DNA from: Plantago ovata
Taxonomy: Eukaryota > Streptophyta > Magnoliopsida > Lamiales > Plantaginaceae
DNA length: 64,000 nt
NCBI GenBank assembly: GCA_028274465.1
Contig: CM051456.1
Location: 119,862,880-119,926,879, forward strand
Direction of reading: 5' to 3'
The notes under the pieces are model-generated. The model did not search any database, was not told where the DNA came from, and was given only the letters and a program-made list of their open reading frames with translations. Shown piece after piece: positions 37,176-47,712 of the stretch. Position 1 is the stretch's first letter. Each line of letters begins with the position of its first letter. A program made the position numbers and the translations under genes.

Positions 37176-37850
37176 AGAACATAATGACTAATGTGAAAAT
37201 CTGAAATGTATCACTTAAATGCACACACCTATTATTTAGCTTACAAACTATATAGTGTAAAAACGTAAACACTTGAAGGCAGTCAATGATATTGAGAACA
37301 TAATGGCCTAACTATCCAAGAACAAGCATTTTAATAAAAATAAATATAATATAAAACAGAAAACAACAACTGAATAGCAAATATTGTACAAGTTTTCATG
37401 CGAAAAGGACAATTATGACCACCAACCTTATTCAAGGATTTGAGCATTTGAGGCGGCAAATAAAACAAGCCAAAAAAAAAAAAAAGTTTGTCTCAACCTA
37501 TTAACCTGAGAGAACATCATTTCCGCAATCTATTTGCTCCAATTAAACAACACCTAAAATATCACTCAACGTGCAACGTTTTATTGAATTTTATTACTAA
37601 TTTTTTTAAGCATAAATAAAATTACAAAGAAGAACATCTACTTGTTTCCTTGTTTGTTACATCTTTCTACACAACTACACCCCATTCAAATAAAACAGAG
37701 TAATATATGAGAGTTTAGGTGGCTTGATTATATTAATACCTTAGATAAAAGGCAAAAAGATAGTTCAAGATAGAAACATTACTCAATTCCGGATAGCTAT
37801 GTTCTCAATCTATACATGTCATATTATCATGGAGTAACAAATTTCCTTGC

Positions 37851-38171
37851 CTGTAGCTCCCCGGAGACTTGTTCTGATTTCACAACCCAAAAGGAGAATA
37901 GCTTATCCATGAAAGCTGGATGACAAGTTGTCTTGATGAAGATGAAACACGAACTTGATTCGTCTCAATCCAAAAAGAGCTAATTGAACTAAATAATAGA
38001 CGAACTAAGTAATTACCTTTATCTTAAGTAATCCCCAAGACCCCAAGGAAAAAGAGTAACGGCTGGAGCAACACATATAGCAGCATAAAAACGATTTCCC
38101 TCGGCTTGTTTGGTGGTGATATCCTGGGGAATTTTGCAGTCTCTTAAACTCGCAGAACCTAGCATTCCTCC
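37851..38171 (-). pseudogene. DJ-1/PfpI family C-terminal fragment (two exons)
   Basis: Exon at 38171 down to about 38020: GGMLGSASLRDCKIPQDITT then KQAEGNRFYAAICVAPAVTL and FPWGL, matching the nucleophile-elbow half of plant DJ-1 proteins, including the conserved cysteine in AICVAPAVT. After FPWGL the frame breaks (extra bases, then a TAA) where the family has LLRRKQ. Exon at 37931-37851: TTCHPAFMDKLFSFWVVKSE then QVSGELQ, the next conserved block. The following border reads GCAAGG instead of GT. The N-terminal exons and the last exon were not found nearby. It is a truncated, dead copy of a protein known for deglycase/stress roles. Confidence 0.8.
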
Positions 38172-38319
38172 CTACACTAAGCAAAGATCAGTCACCACAA
38201 AGTTGAATGAAGTGATTGACAGATAGCTAAAAGACTAACTAACACCAAACCAAATCTTATGCTCCTGTATAATGATGCACCATAGGTACCCTTTATGAAC
38301 ATGGAAACACAAAGCAATC

Positions 38320-38748
38320 CACAGTCAAACAGTGACGGAATATTCCATCACTGAACTATTCTGAGTACTGCTGAAACAGGGCTCAGTGACGGACTATTCC
38401 GTCACTAATGTAGTGACGGTAAATTCCGTCACTGTAAGGAAAAAAATTAAAAGAATATATATTTTCTTTTGCATCTTAATGATATCAGTGATGGAACCTT
38501 ATCCGTCACTAAGTGTCTGTCACTAAACCGTCATTGATCCGTCACAAAATCAACGCGCCATCTGGTCAGTGACGGATTAGTGAGGGTTTATTTCCTCACT
38601 GGTAATCCGTCACTATTCCGTCACTGATTCCATCACTAGTTCCGTATATGGTCTAGTCTGTCACCATTCCGTCACTGTTCCGTCATTAATTAGTGACGGA
38701 ACTGATCCCTCACTAATTTTCGTCACTGTTTCACTGTTTTTTTTAGTG
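38320..38748. mobile_element. CACTA-like element or remnant with AGTGACGG arrays
   Basis: The block is filled with AGTGACGGA/TCCGTCACT units in both orientations. The right end inverted reads CACTAAAAAAAACAGTGA, a good CACTA terminus. The left end (CACAGTCAAACAGTGACGG) is altered and no 3-bp duplication is seen. It is a different family from 27895-29951, whose unit is AGCGACGGAT. Confidence 0.7.
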
Positions 38749-39453
38749 TTTACAGATAAACAAAGTGAACCTCAATCGACAACCAATTTAGTTGAGCGGG
38801 AACAAATCCAATTTCTTTCACAGACAAATAGCTAGAATAACACATTCAAAAGCTAATTTAGGTTCTCTCTATCCAATAAATAGCTTAGCCCAATACGCGA
38901 CACTGACTTTAGTAAACAGAACATCAAGAAAAATGTCCATATACCGCTATGCTTCATGATGTTTAGCAAACCACTCAACAGATAAGACAATAATCATAAT
39001 TAATAAAACCTCAATTATGTATCACTACTGCTATAGACTATAATCGACTTGTTGGGTCACCAAAATCTATGAATAATAAAATGTAAAAATAAAAAGTAAT
39101 AGAGAGGAAGATACAGTGGAACACACCTTATTATCCGTCTACCGGAATCCGTTGTTGGTCCAATGATGACAACCCTCCAGCCAGAAATTGGATCTGGAAA
39201 CTATAAAAACGAAATTAGAATAATGATGGTAGAGTAATAGCCAAATATGGCTGACTTTCGACCTAGAATTGGATTTCACCGCAGATGAAGTCTTTGTTTC
39301 GAAATAAACATAGAATGAAGAGTCATATAGACTTGCATTCAAAACCTCATCATGCTCAAACTAATCGATCAATCAACAACTAAAAGGATCTTAGTATAAA
39401 AATAATAATTTGTTAGTATAATTTCCAAGAGTTCCTGCAAAACTATTTCAACT
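38749..39453. other. Intergenic without a recognised gene
   Basis: No coding evidence. A frame on the minus strand at 39139-39342 has no domain. Confidence 0.5.
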
Positions 39454-39719
39454 AATGCAGTACGTAATTAATTACAACTTAAAAGATCGATCCATCCGTT
39501 CATGTGTTCTCCATGGCTCATCATGTCAATCCACGCAGTTTATCAAACCTTCATAAACTATTTCAATGTTGTCCAAATCCAATAACGAAGTAATCAAACA
39601 AATCCAACTCCATCAACATTAATGCAGTAATTAATTACAACTTACAAGATCGATCCATCCATTCACGTGTTCTCCATGGCTCATCATGTCAATCCACGCA
39701 GTTTATCAAACCTTCATAA
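39454..39719. repeat. Local direct duplication (~100 bp, two copies)
   Basis: The segment with AATTAATTACAACTT, AAGATCGATCCATCC and CCACGCAGTTTATCAAACC occurs at about 39454-39555 and again at 39621-39719 with few differences. The spacer is about 65 bp. The pair looks like a recent local tandem duplication with a unit of about 166 bp. Confidence 0.85.
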
Positions 39720-39944
39720 TTACCGGCAATACTCGGCCCTGGGACAAAAATATAATTATACCAGGAAAACCTAATTAACTTGAAGACCACCGGAATTTTG
39801 TACGAGAGTTGGGTAGGAGTTTATCAGCAACGGCGCGTTGTCTCCATGCATTTTTCTTCTCTTATTATTAGAAAATAGAATAGAGGTTAATTACTGAAGT
39901 AATAATTGACGAGAGATGGGCACTGAAGATGAAGATAAGATAAG

Positions 39945-40440
<496 letters not shown>

Positions 40441-41170
40441 TGATAAATATATAATTTTGTGTTATATATATATATATATATATAAAGGAGAGAGAGAGTA
40501 ACTGAAATTATGTACACACGTTACTTCCTAGCTGAAAATATGTACATACGTTCAAATTTCAAGACCATAACTCCCCTACCATAATTAGGTACCATTATCC
40601 CTAGCTAATTAGTTGTATTCCAATCCCATTTCCATCGGCTAATTGGCTTCTATGCTAATTGATTCCGGTCCGCCTCCAATTTCCGGTCGACGAGTTGTTC
40701 TTGTGCCAAACCAGATACCAATTTAATTTCATACTTAACTCTATCTCGGTTCATAACGTAATCAGGTACACCTTGGGCATGTGGTATAATTATTATTAGT
40801 TTTTTATTATTCGACTTTGTGTATTGTAATGGGTGTCCTACTTTTGTCCCAAAACAGGTACAAATGAATTGATCCATTTTTTTGGAAGATAAGGTTGATT
40901 CTTGAACCAAGGATAGCAAGAACGATATTTACTCTCGACCCATCATGACGTAGAGGTGGGTAGCATGCCCGGCCAGCCGTAACGAAGCCGAACAATATTA
41001 AAGCAACTGACATTGTTGAAGGCTTTGAGGAATAGGGATTGGAAGCAAGCTACTGAAAAATAGCAAGGCTGATGACATTGTTTCCCTTGTATTTGTTGGT
41101 GTTCTTTTTAGTTCTACATACGGTGGGTAGAGATTTTATGTATAGAAATTGAGATAGGTACACGATTTTT
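40441..41170. other. Intergenic without a recognised gene
   Basis: Two overlapping minus-strand frames (40650-41013) give no recognisable protein. Confidence 0.45.
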
Positions 41171-41179
41171 TTTTCTTTT

Positions 41180-42012
41180 GGGCTTCTTACATATACTACC
41201 CTTGTTAGTTCATTTTATTACAGATAGACATTCGTTAGCCAAACAATTACATCCAACACCCTTGTTAGATAGATTTAATTACACCTAAACCCACGAATTT
41301 GACTTTTTGCGAATTAAATCAATGTAAAGACATTTTTACCCTTGGTCAAATATTGAATTCTGATTTTGACCAAACAACTCCAATTGTCATTAATTACACA
41401 TTACCTCAAATCTTTTTAATTTCACCAATTTGACACTTATTAATTCAACATAAGGCATATAACTTTTTTAAATTTCAAAATTGCCTCAAATATTATTGCA
41501 AACTGAACCCTAATAATTTTAAATCTTAAAATTAACCCAAAAAGGATTTTCAAAAAAATAAAAAAAATAAATAAAAAAGAGACAAGCCGGAGTTGTACAG
41601 CTCGCGACCGGAGCTGTAAAGCTCCGTTCAGGCGAGAGCTGTAAAGCTCCGACCTGAACAGAGCTTTACAGCTCCGATCTATTCGGAGCTGTCAGCTCCG
41701 ACTAGATCGGAGCTACACAGCTCCTTTCTGATCGGAGCTGTTAGCTCCGATGAGTCGGAGCTGTTAGCTCCGATTCCAATTAAGAAGAAGAAGAAGAAAG
41801 AAGAAGAAGGAGGAGGGGAGAAAGAGGAAAGAAGAAAAAGGAAAAAATAAAAATAAAAATGTTAAGGCCATGTTTGGTATGAAGATATTGAACAGTAAAC
41901 CTTAAGTTGGTCAAAGCAATTCTGGGATTTTGGACCTAGATGTAATATTTTGACTAAGAGGGGTGTATCTGTAATTGGGTCGTCTAGTAGGGGTGGTAGA
42001 CGTAAAAATCCC
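41180..42012. mobile_element. Mutator-like MITE carrying a palindromic GAGCTGTAAAGCTC array, copy 2
   Basis: The left end GGGCTTCTTACATATACTAC and the inverted right end GGGATTTTTACGTCTACCAC are inverted repeats. Exact 9-bp direct repeats TTTTCTTTT flank it (41171-41179 and 42013-42021). The ends resemble those of 11337-12076. The array at 41583-41780 again consists of palindromes based on GAGCT...AGCTC, followed by an AAGAAG-rich purine tract. Confidence 0.82.
41583..41780. repeat. Array of GGAGCTGTAAAGCTCC palindromes
   Basis: About ten palindromic units of the form GGAGCTGTNNAGCTCCGA separated by CGATC/CGAC-type spacers. The unit core (GAGCTG ... CAGCTC) is shared with 11590-11840, but the central bases differ (TGTAAA or TGT versus TGTTGC). 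Confidence 0.85.
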
Positions 42013-42021
42013 TTTTCTTTT

Positions 42022-42480
42022 TTAAAGGATTAATAGACATTATGTACACATCTTCTCAAATTTTTGTTTTGTACAAGTCCTTGCAAAAAATACATGGTTT
42101 TGGAAGTACATGGAAAAATTAGCTAGATGCATACAAGTACAACATGTTCTTACGTAATACAGTACATAGTTTTTTAAGTTTAGTACATGTAAAAAGTATA
42201 TTCGGAACCGTAGTACATATGCTTGTACCTGAAAATACTTGGCGCATAAATAAATTTCAGTGGTACATGATTTATGGGTACATAATTGTAGCTGGATACA
42301 TGATTTTTGTTGTCACTTTTTTGTGTGATACATGAGCTCAATATTGAATCTTGATTTATGGGAGCATGTGAGGGTTGCCATTTGCCAATATTAATAGTAC
42401 ATGATTCAACAACTATAGCACATGAAAAACCATAGCCAGGTGGTGTTCTGAAGAGTTTGAATATTAGCCCCATAATGCAT
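42022..42480. repeat. GTACATG-rich segment
   Basis: The motif RGTACATG (GTAC core) recurs about a dozen times at irregular spacing. There is no coding frame of note. Its origin is unknown: it may be a decayed repeat. Confidence 0.5.
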
Positions 42481-43330
42481 TGGTTGAGTTTGCCCTAAAT
42501 GTATAAAGTAAGTACATGCTTAAACCTTCATCTGATGAATAACCTATTCGTAATAATCTTCTTCACTTCTCCAGGATGCATAATGCCATGCTCCTTCAAG
42601 GATGGATGTGTTATCACTTCATAATTCATATATGTGGACACCATGAAGAGTAGATGAATAATAATCTAATACAAAACTGTCAAAACATTTTGCTAGTTAA
42701 CCTTACGAACTCAAAGCATCTCAGAATTGTTGAGAAGGAAAAACAAGAAGACTATTTATCAAAGTGCACTATATCTAGAAGAACAATAAAAAAAAAAAAA
42801 CCACTCCATGGTATTGTCCCCTTCCAGAATCCAGAAACAATGAAGGAGTAAAACAATTTTTTATAACCATCTTTCACACTAACGAATGTGTATGTCAGGA
42901 ATAGTTTGAGGGGAAATAGAAAAGGGAACTTGCTGGTTCTCCGTAGTTGTAGAATAGTTCATTCGGGCATATTGACAAACACCTGGCATAAATTTTAGTT
43001 AGCACAAATTTTACAACTATCAACATATTGTCAACTAAATTTAACATCTCTTATACCACTATACTATGAATCAGTAATGTGAAACAAGTATAAAGGGAAA
43101 AACAATAATGAGAAAACACCATGAACAAACAAATTGTGCATGTACGGAGATGATGTAGATGAAATTACAATTTAAATGCGAATTACAATTGCGAATTTTA
43201 CCTGCTTCTCAACTCTGTACAATTTACAAACATTACCTCAACAAGGTAATAAGCCCAGCAGCAGCCCCAACACGTTCTTCCCCGGCTTCTCGTTCCTCAA
43301 TTAGCTTCACCAGGGGCACCGGTGTATGAC
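42481..43330 (-). other. Possible remnants of an unidentified gene
   Basis: Three short minus-strand stretches look protein-like. 43325-43240 reads PVPLVKLIEEREAGEERVGA and then AAGLITLLR before a GT. An AG-bordered piece near 42990 gives CLSICPNELFYNYGEPAS. The stretch 42650-42530 contains YEVITHPSLKEHGIMHPGEV. I do not recognise a family, and the pieces do not join into a full frame. They may be exons of a decayed gene or chance. Confidence 0.25.
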
Positions 43331-44160
43331 TTCTCGAAAAAGATTAAGCGATTGGTTGAATGTGATTATCAGTTTATTGCCATGGCTATACACGGAATCG
43401 AAGAGGAAGAGGTGTGACCCTTATGGAACGACGAGGTTACAAACAGACGTGAAGAAAAGCGAATATTCACGTATAAAGAAAAGATTGTGTAATGAACCGA
43501 ATCGGACTACCAAAAAAGTGAGAACCGAACCGGACTACAAAAACTCCCTCCTATTATATTGTTCAATATGGGGGATTATATGGATTCTTGAATTACTTTG
43601 GCATTGCTAATGATATATCCATAAAAACCATAAGTAACATCAATTATAATTTATAAAGATGTCCCATATTGTGATATAAGAACGTTTGTGGTTGTCTGGA
43701 AGTCCATGGACAAGTTGAGTGGTTTGTTTGAGTCCTTTTAATCTTTCTAAACTAACTACTGGCAGAATATTTGACACTCATTTAAAAATATCAAAATCCA
43801 TCTCCAAATAGTAAAACTCATTTAATTTTCAATTTTTCTTTTCAAAACCAGTTACAAATTTCCACCTTCCACTTCATCCCCTTCCACCAATTACACAGTT
43901 TAAAATGAGTGTTAAACACGTTGTAGGCCTCACATAAGAATCACTTAGTACTTACTCAAATATAATACTGAGTAAATATTGGCCATTTATTTAATATACA
44001 AACAATATCCAAGTGTTATTACAAGACATTCGATTAAATTTACAAATATTTCCCATTTTTACGTGTCATTAGAAATTTACAACGTGTAATTATTTTTAAT
44101 GGTAATTAAAAAATGAAAATCGACTAGGAATGGGGTAATGTCGGTTTTGGAACAAGCCAA
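43331..44160. other. Intergenic without a recognised gene
   Basis: A plus-strand frame at 43326-43610 has no domain; nothing else is supported. Confidence 0.5.
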
Positions 44161-44447
44161 TGATAGAATTATAATTCTCCCAAAAGCTTAAGCTGTTGGG
44201 GAGGAACGGAATCTGTCATTTATATCAATTCTCCAACACTCCCCCGCACTCGTGGCCGATTTCAACCTCTTTGGGGAGGCCATTCGAATGGAAATTTAAT
44301 ATGGGGCGGAGTTTGTCTCCGAGGAGATTCGGACCCATGTGGGCGTGAGCCAGATGACTCTGATACCATGATATAATTCCAATTCTCCCAAAAACTTAAG
44401 CTGTTGGGGAGGAACGGAATCTAGTCATTTATATTAATTCTCCGACA
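44161..44447 (-). mobile_element. TRIM retrotransposon, complete, 287 bp
   Basis: Two terminal repeats of 78-79 bp (44161-44238 and 44369-44447) both read TGTYGGAGAATT...ATATCA/CTATCA on the minus strand. Directly inside the 5' LTR is TGGTATCAGAGTC, a primer-binding site complementary to initiator tRNA-Met. Just before the 3' LTR is the purine tract GTGCGGGGGAG. The 5-bp flanks gccaa and cccaa match at four of five. There is no coding capacity: this is a terminal-repeat retrotransposon in miniature. Confidence 0.93.
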
Positions 44448-44745
44448 CCCAAAATCCACCTTCATTCATGCACGACTCTCATTTTAGCCCACATGGCTGC
44501 CACTATCTGGAAGCTGATGAAATGGAACACAGCCGTCAGTACTACTTGTACGATAATATCATTTTCATTTCTACCTGTTCATTTTGGTTACTAGCTTATG
44601 ATGATGTTTTTTTTTGTTAGAGATAAGCTTACGATGATGTTAATTTGCGACTAATTGACTAATAAGAAAATCAGAAGGTCATAATAAATAATCCTAAATT
44701 ATCTCAACTTCGATCAACTTTGTGAAATTGTCTTATACGTACACA

Positions 44746-45176
44746 CAGGGGCGGAGCAGGGGTGCCGGCTCTCCCCACACTTTTCTTAGCTAATATATAC
44801 TCCCTCTGTCCCGCTATAAATTACCAATTTTAATTTTTTTCGGTCAACAAATGTCAATTTTGACTCTCGATTACTCTTAAACTATAATGATAAAATATTA
44901 TATAAAATTATAATATGAAACTTTAGGTTCTATATTTTCATAATATAATTTCATTACATATATTTTACCATTATTGTTTAAGAGTAATCGGGAGTTAAAG
45001 TTGACAACCGTTGACCTGAAAAAGTCAAAATGAGTAAATTGTAATGCGATGGAGGGAGTATAATATTTCAAATTTATAGAAAATTATTATGATTTTTCAA
45101 GTTTTGGTCCCGATCTTTAATTTTTTTTATTACATATATTTTCGTCCCCCAATCTCAATTCCTGGCTCGGCCACAC
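44746..45176. mobile_element. hAT-like MITE interrupted by a Stowaway
   Basis: The left end CAGGGGCGGAGCAGG and the inverted right end (GTGTGGCCGAGCCAGG) are of the CAGNGGCGGAGCCAGG type. The interior is split by the Stowaway element 44800-45058. No target duplication is preserved. Confidence 0.55.
44800..45058. mobile_element. Stowaway MITE, complete, 259 bp
   Basis: The ends are CTCCCTCTGTCCCGCTATAA and the inverse of GCGATGGAGGGAG, flanked by TA on both sides (44798-44799 and 45059-45060). The interior is symmetric (TTACTCTTAAACTATAATG and its inverse), so the whole element could fold back. Confidence 0.9.
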
Positions 45177-45419
45177 AAACTTTTCGTAAAAGTCAAAACG
45201 ATTTAAGTGGATAAAACCGTATAAAAGAAAAGTTGTTATCTTCTGGTAAAAGGAAAAAAGGAGGAAATTGTAAAGGTAGCAAATAATGGTCAATGGTTTG
45301 ATGCGAATTGACAAATCATGTGGAAAATGAGAAATAAACTTATCAATGTTTTAGCGGTACAAAAATGGTCTTCATTTTTATCTGTGGCAACAGCTGTTTT
45401 CTGTTTTTTATTTTTTTAA

Positions 45420-45436
45420 GGACAGGACAGGACAGG
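45420..45436. repeat. GGACA pentamer tandem repeat
   Basis: Three copies of GGACA in the leader region of the C2-domain gene, about 170 bases before its ATG. Confidence 0.7.
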
Positions 45437-45601
45437 TTCTCCTTGATTATCTCTGTAGAGAGTCTTGAGGCCATCTCTTACACAAGACTAAACAATAAGT
45501 AGAAACAGAGAAGAACTAAAAATAAAAAATATACTCTGTACATATATATCTATATCTATAATCATTAAAAAAAAACCAAAAAAATAAAAAATCCAACAAG
45601 A

Positions 45602-47712
45602 ATGGATGTTTTGGGGTGTCTGAGGATCAGAGTTCGCCGAGGCATTAACCTCGCCGTTCGCGACACCATCAGCAGTGATCCTTATGTCACCGTTACATGC
45701 GGCTCTCAGGTCTCACTTTTAATCCATTTGTTTTTTTCCAATTGTTTTTCATGTTTAATTTTTGTTATGTTCAATTGAGTTGATGATGTTCTGTGTGAAA
45801 ATTCAACCCTGCTATAGAATTTGCTTCCTTTTCCAGATCAGTACTATTTTAAAGCCGGAATGTTTAGATCATAGCCTGATATTCTCTGTTATCCTGGATT
45901 TCGATTGTTATAATAAATCAGGATGATGATGCACGGCACGTTTAACCAGTTTCGTATGTGAATCCCCACTTTCTCTGGGGTGGTGGTTACATATATGGTT
46001 ACATATAGTGTTGTTGGAGAATTAATATAAATAAGTAGATTTTGTTACTTCCCAACCGCTTAAACTTTTGGGAGAATTGGATTTCATGGTATCAGATTCA
46101 TTTGTGTCACGCCCACTTGGATTCGAATCTCCCCGGAGACAAACTCCGCCCTATATTAAATTTCCACTCAGAGGTTGAAATCGGTCACGAATGCGGGGGA
46201 GTGAGAGTGTTGGAGAATTAATATAAATGACTAGATTTCGTCCCTCCCCAACCGCCCCAACCGCTTAAGCTTTTTGGGAGAGTTAGAATTTCTATCACAT
46301 ATCATCTGAAACTCTTCGGAGAGAAACTTTTGTCGTTTTCCATTAGCTAATGTAATGTCATGAATCTCCAATTCGATCACTTTCTTCATAAACACGATCT
46401 TGTGCTAGGAGAGAAACCGATAATACGAAAATAGCTAGGCAAGTTTGGAATCAGGATACTATCATGCTATGAAGCACCGGCTCGATGCTATGGGTGAGTA
46501 TTTTATAAAAAAACATTCGCCGCTAACATACGCATGACGCACGTCTGTTATCTTGTCCCATTTTACATTGTTAATTTACTTCTGTTTTGTCACTAAGTTG
46601 AGAATAAAAAAATTGCATGACCTCTCTCTTCATTGTATATGAACATTCTATAACTAAATTTATTGGGTGTGGCCATTTTGATATAAAATAATATTGGGTT
46701 AACCATTAATTATTTAACTGGACATTGAATTAGCAAATATAATTCATATATGATACTTTTCAAAAAATAAATATATGAAAATATGTATAAAATTTAAACG
46801 TATTTTTAACGTATTCGTATTTTGATATTTTAAATTTTATCGTTTTTTGTATTCGTATGGTATTCGTATTCGTTTTCGTTTTCGTATGGGTGCTTCTTAG
46901 CTATCCGGGTCTTAGCCTGACAATATGTGATGTGTATTGTTGCAGAAAGTTAAGACTAAGGTTGTCAAGGGAAACTGCAACCCCAGATGGAACCAGGACT
47001 TGACCATCTGCATCAAGAATGTCGAAACTCCCATTCTTCTCGTGAGTGTACTATACATGTATTCTGCTTTCAAGTTTCAATCATGCGCCTAAAATTTTCA
47101 GACTTCTAGTATATATTTATGTAATGTACACTAGCTTGACATTTTCATTTGGGAAATGTGTTTAAGTTGCTGAATAAAAACACATTTTCGTTACTAAGCA
47201 GGTCGAATGCTCTATAAGCATATATATAATATATTGTCTAGTTTTGTTACTAATAGGCCAAGGAAGATGAAATATTCACATGTTTCGGTTGTAAAACACA
47301 TTAAGGAACAATTAGATGCATCTATGGGATTTCGTTAGTATAAAAAATTCTTGTATGGTTTAGATATGTTGACAAGATAATTTGTTGATGGTCTTGTGTT
47401 TTCTTCGTTTATCAGTCTGTGTATGACAAAGACACATTCACTGGAGACGACAGCATGGGAAAGGCGAAAATAGACATCAAGCCTTTAGTAGAATGCATAA
47501 AGATGGGGTTGGAAAGTCTGCCAGACGGCACAAAGGTTGACAGGGTGCAGCCATCCAAGGAGAATGACTTAGCTGATGAGAGCCCCATTGTTTGGAACAA
47601 AGGGAAAATGACCCAAGACATGCTTCTCAGACTGAAGAACGTCGAATGTGGTGAAGTAGAGATCCAGATTGAATGGATTGAGCTCCCGGGTAACATAGGT
47701 CTGAAGAATTAA
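45602..47712 (+). CDS. C2-domain ABA-related (CAR-like) protein, 166-aa form
   Basis: CAR proteins are small C2-domain proteins that bind phospholipid membranes in a calcium-dependent way and help recruit ABA receptors. Exons 45602-45709, 46946-47041 and 47416-47712 join in phase 0 with GT-AG borders and total 501 nt (167 codons). The C2 fold starts at once: GCLRIRVRRGINLAVRDTIS then SDPYVTV. It continues with NPRWNQDL, LLSVYDKDTFTGDDSMGKA (calcium-loop aspartates) and the CAR-specific insert EESP/ADESPIVWNKGKMTQDM. The C-terminus WIELPGNIGLKN resembles the family ending LPGSKGL. Intron 1 (45710-46945) carries a TRIM element. A splice donor inside the last exon could give a longer form (see 47416-49054). 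Confidence 0.92.
46012..46297 (+). mobile_element. TRIM retrotransposon, complete, in intron 1 of the CAR-like gene
   Basis: The 5' LTR is 46012-46086 (TGTTGGAGAATTAATATAAA ... GGATTTCA), followed by TGGTATCAGATTC as primer-binding site. The purine tract GCGGGGGAGTGAGAG precedes the 3' LTR (46208-46297). The 3' LTR has a small internal duplication (CCCCAACCGCCCCAACCGC) absent from the 5' LTR. It is the same family as 44161-44447 and inserted in the sense direction of the host gene. No clean 5-bp duplication is seen. Confidence 0.9.

Noticed and set aside
40650..41013. Two overlapping minus-strand frames (89 and 68 codons)
   Set aside because: Neither has recognisable motifs or splice context; likely chance or unidentifiable relic.
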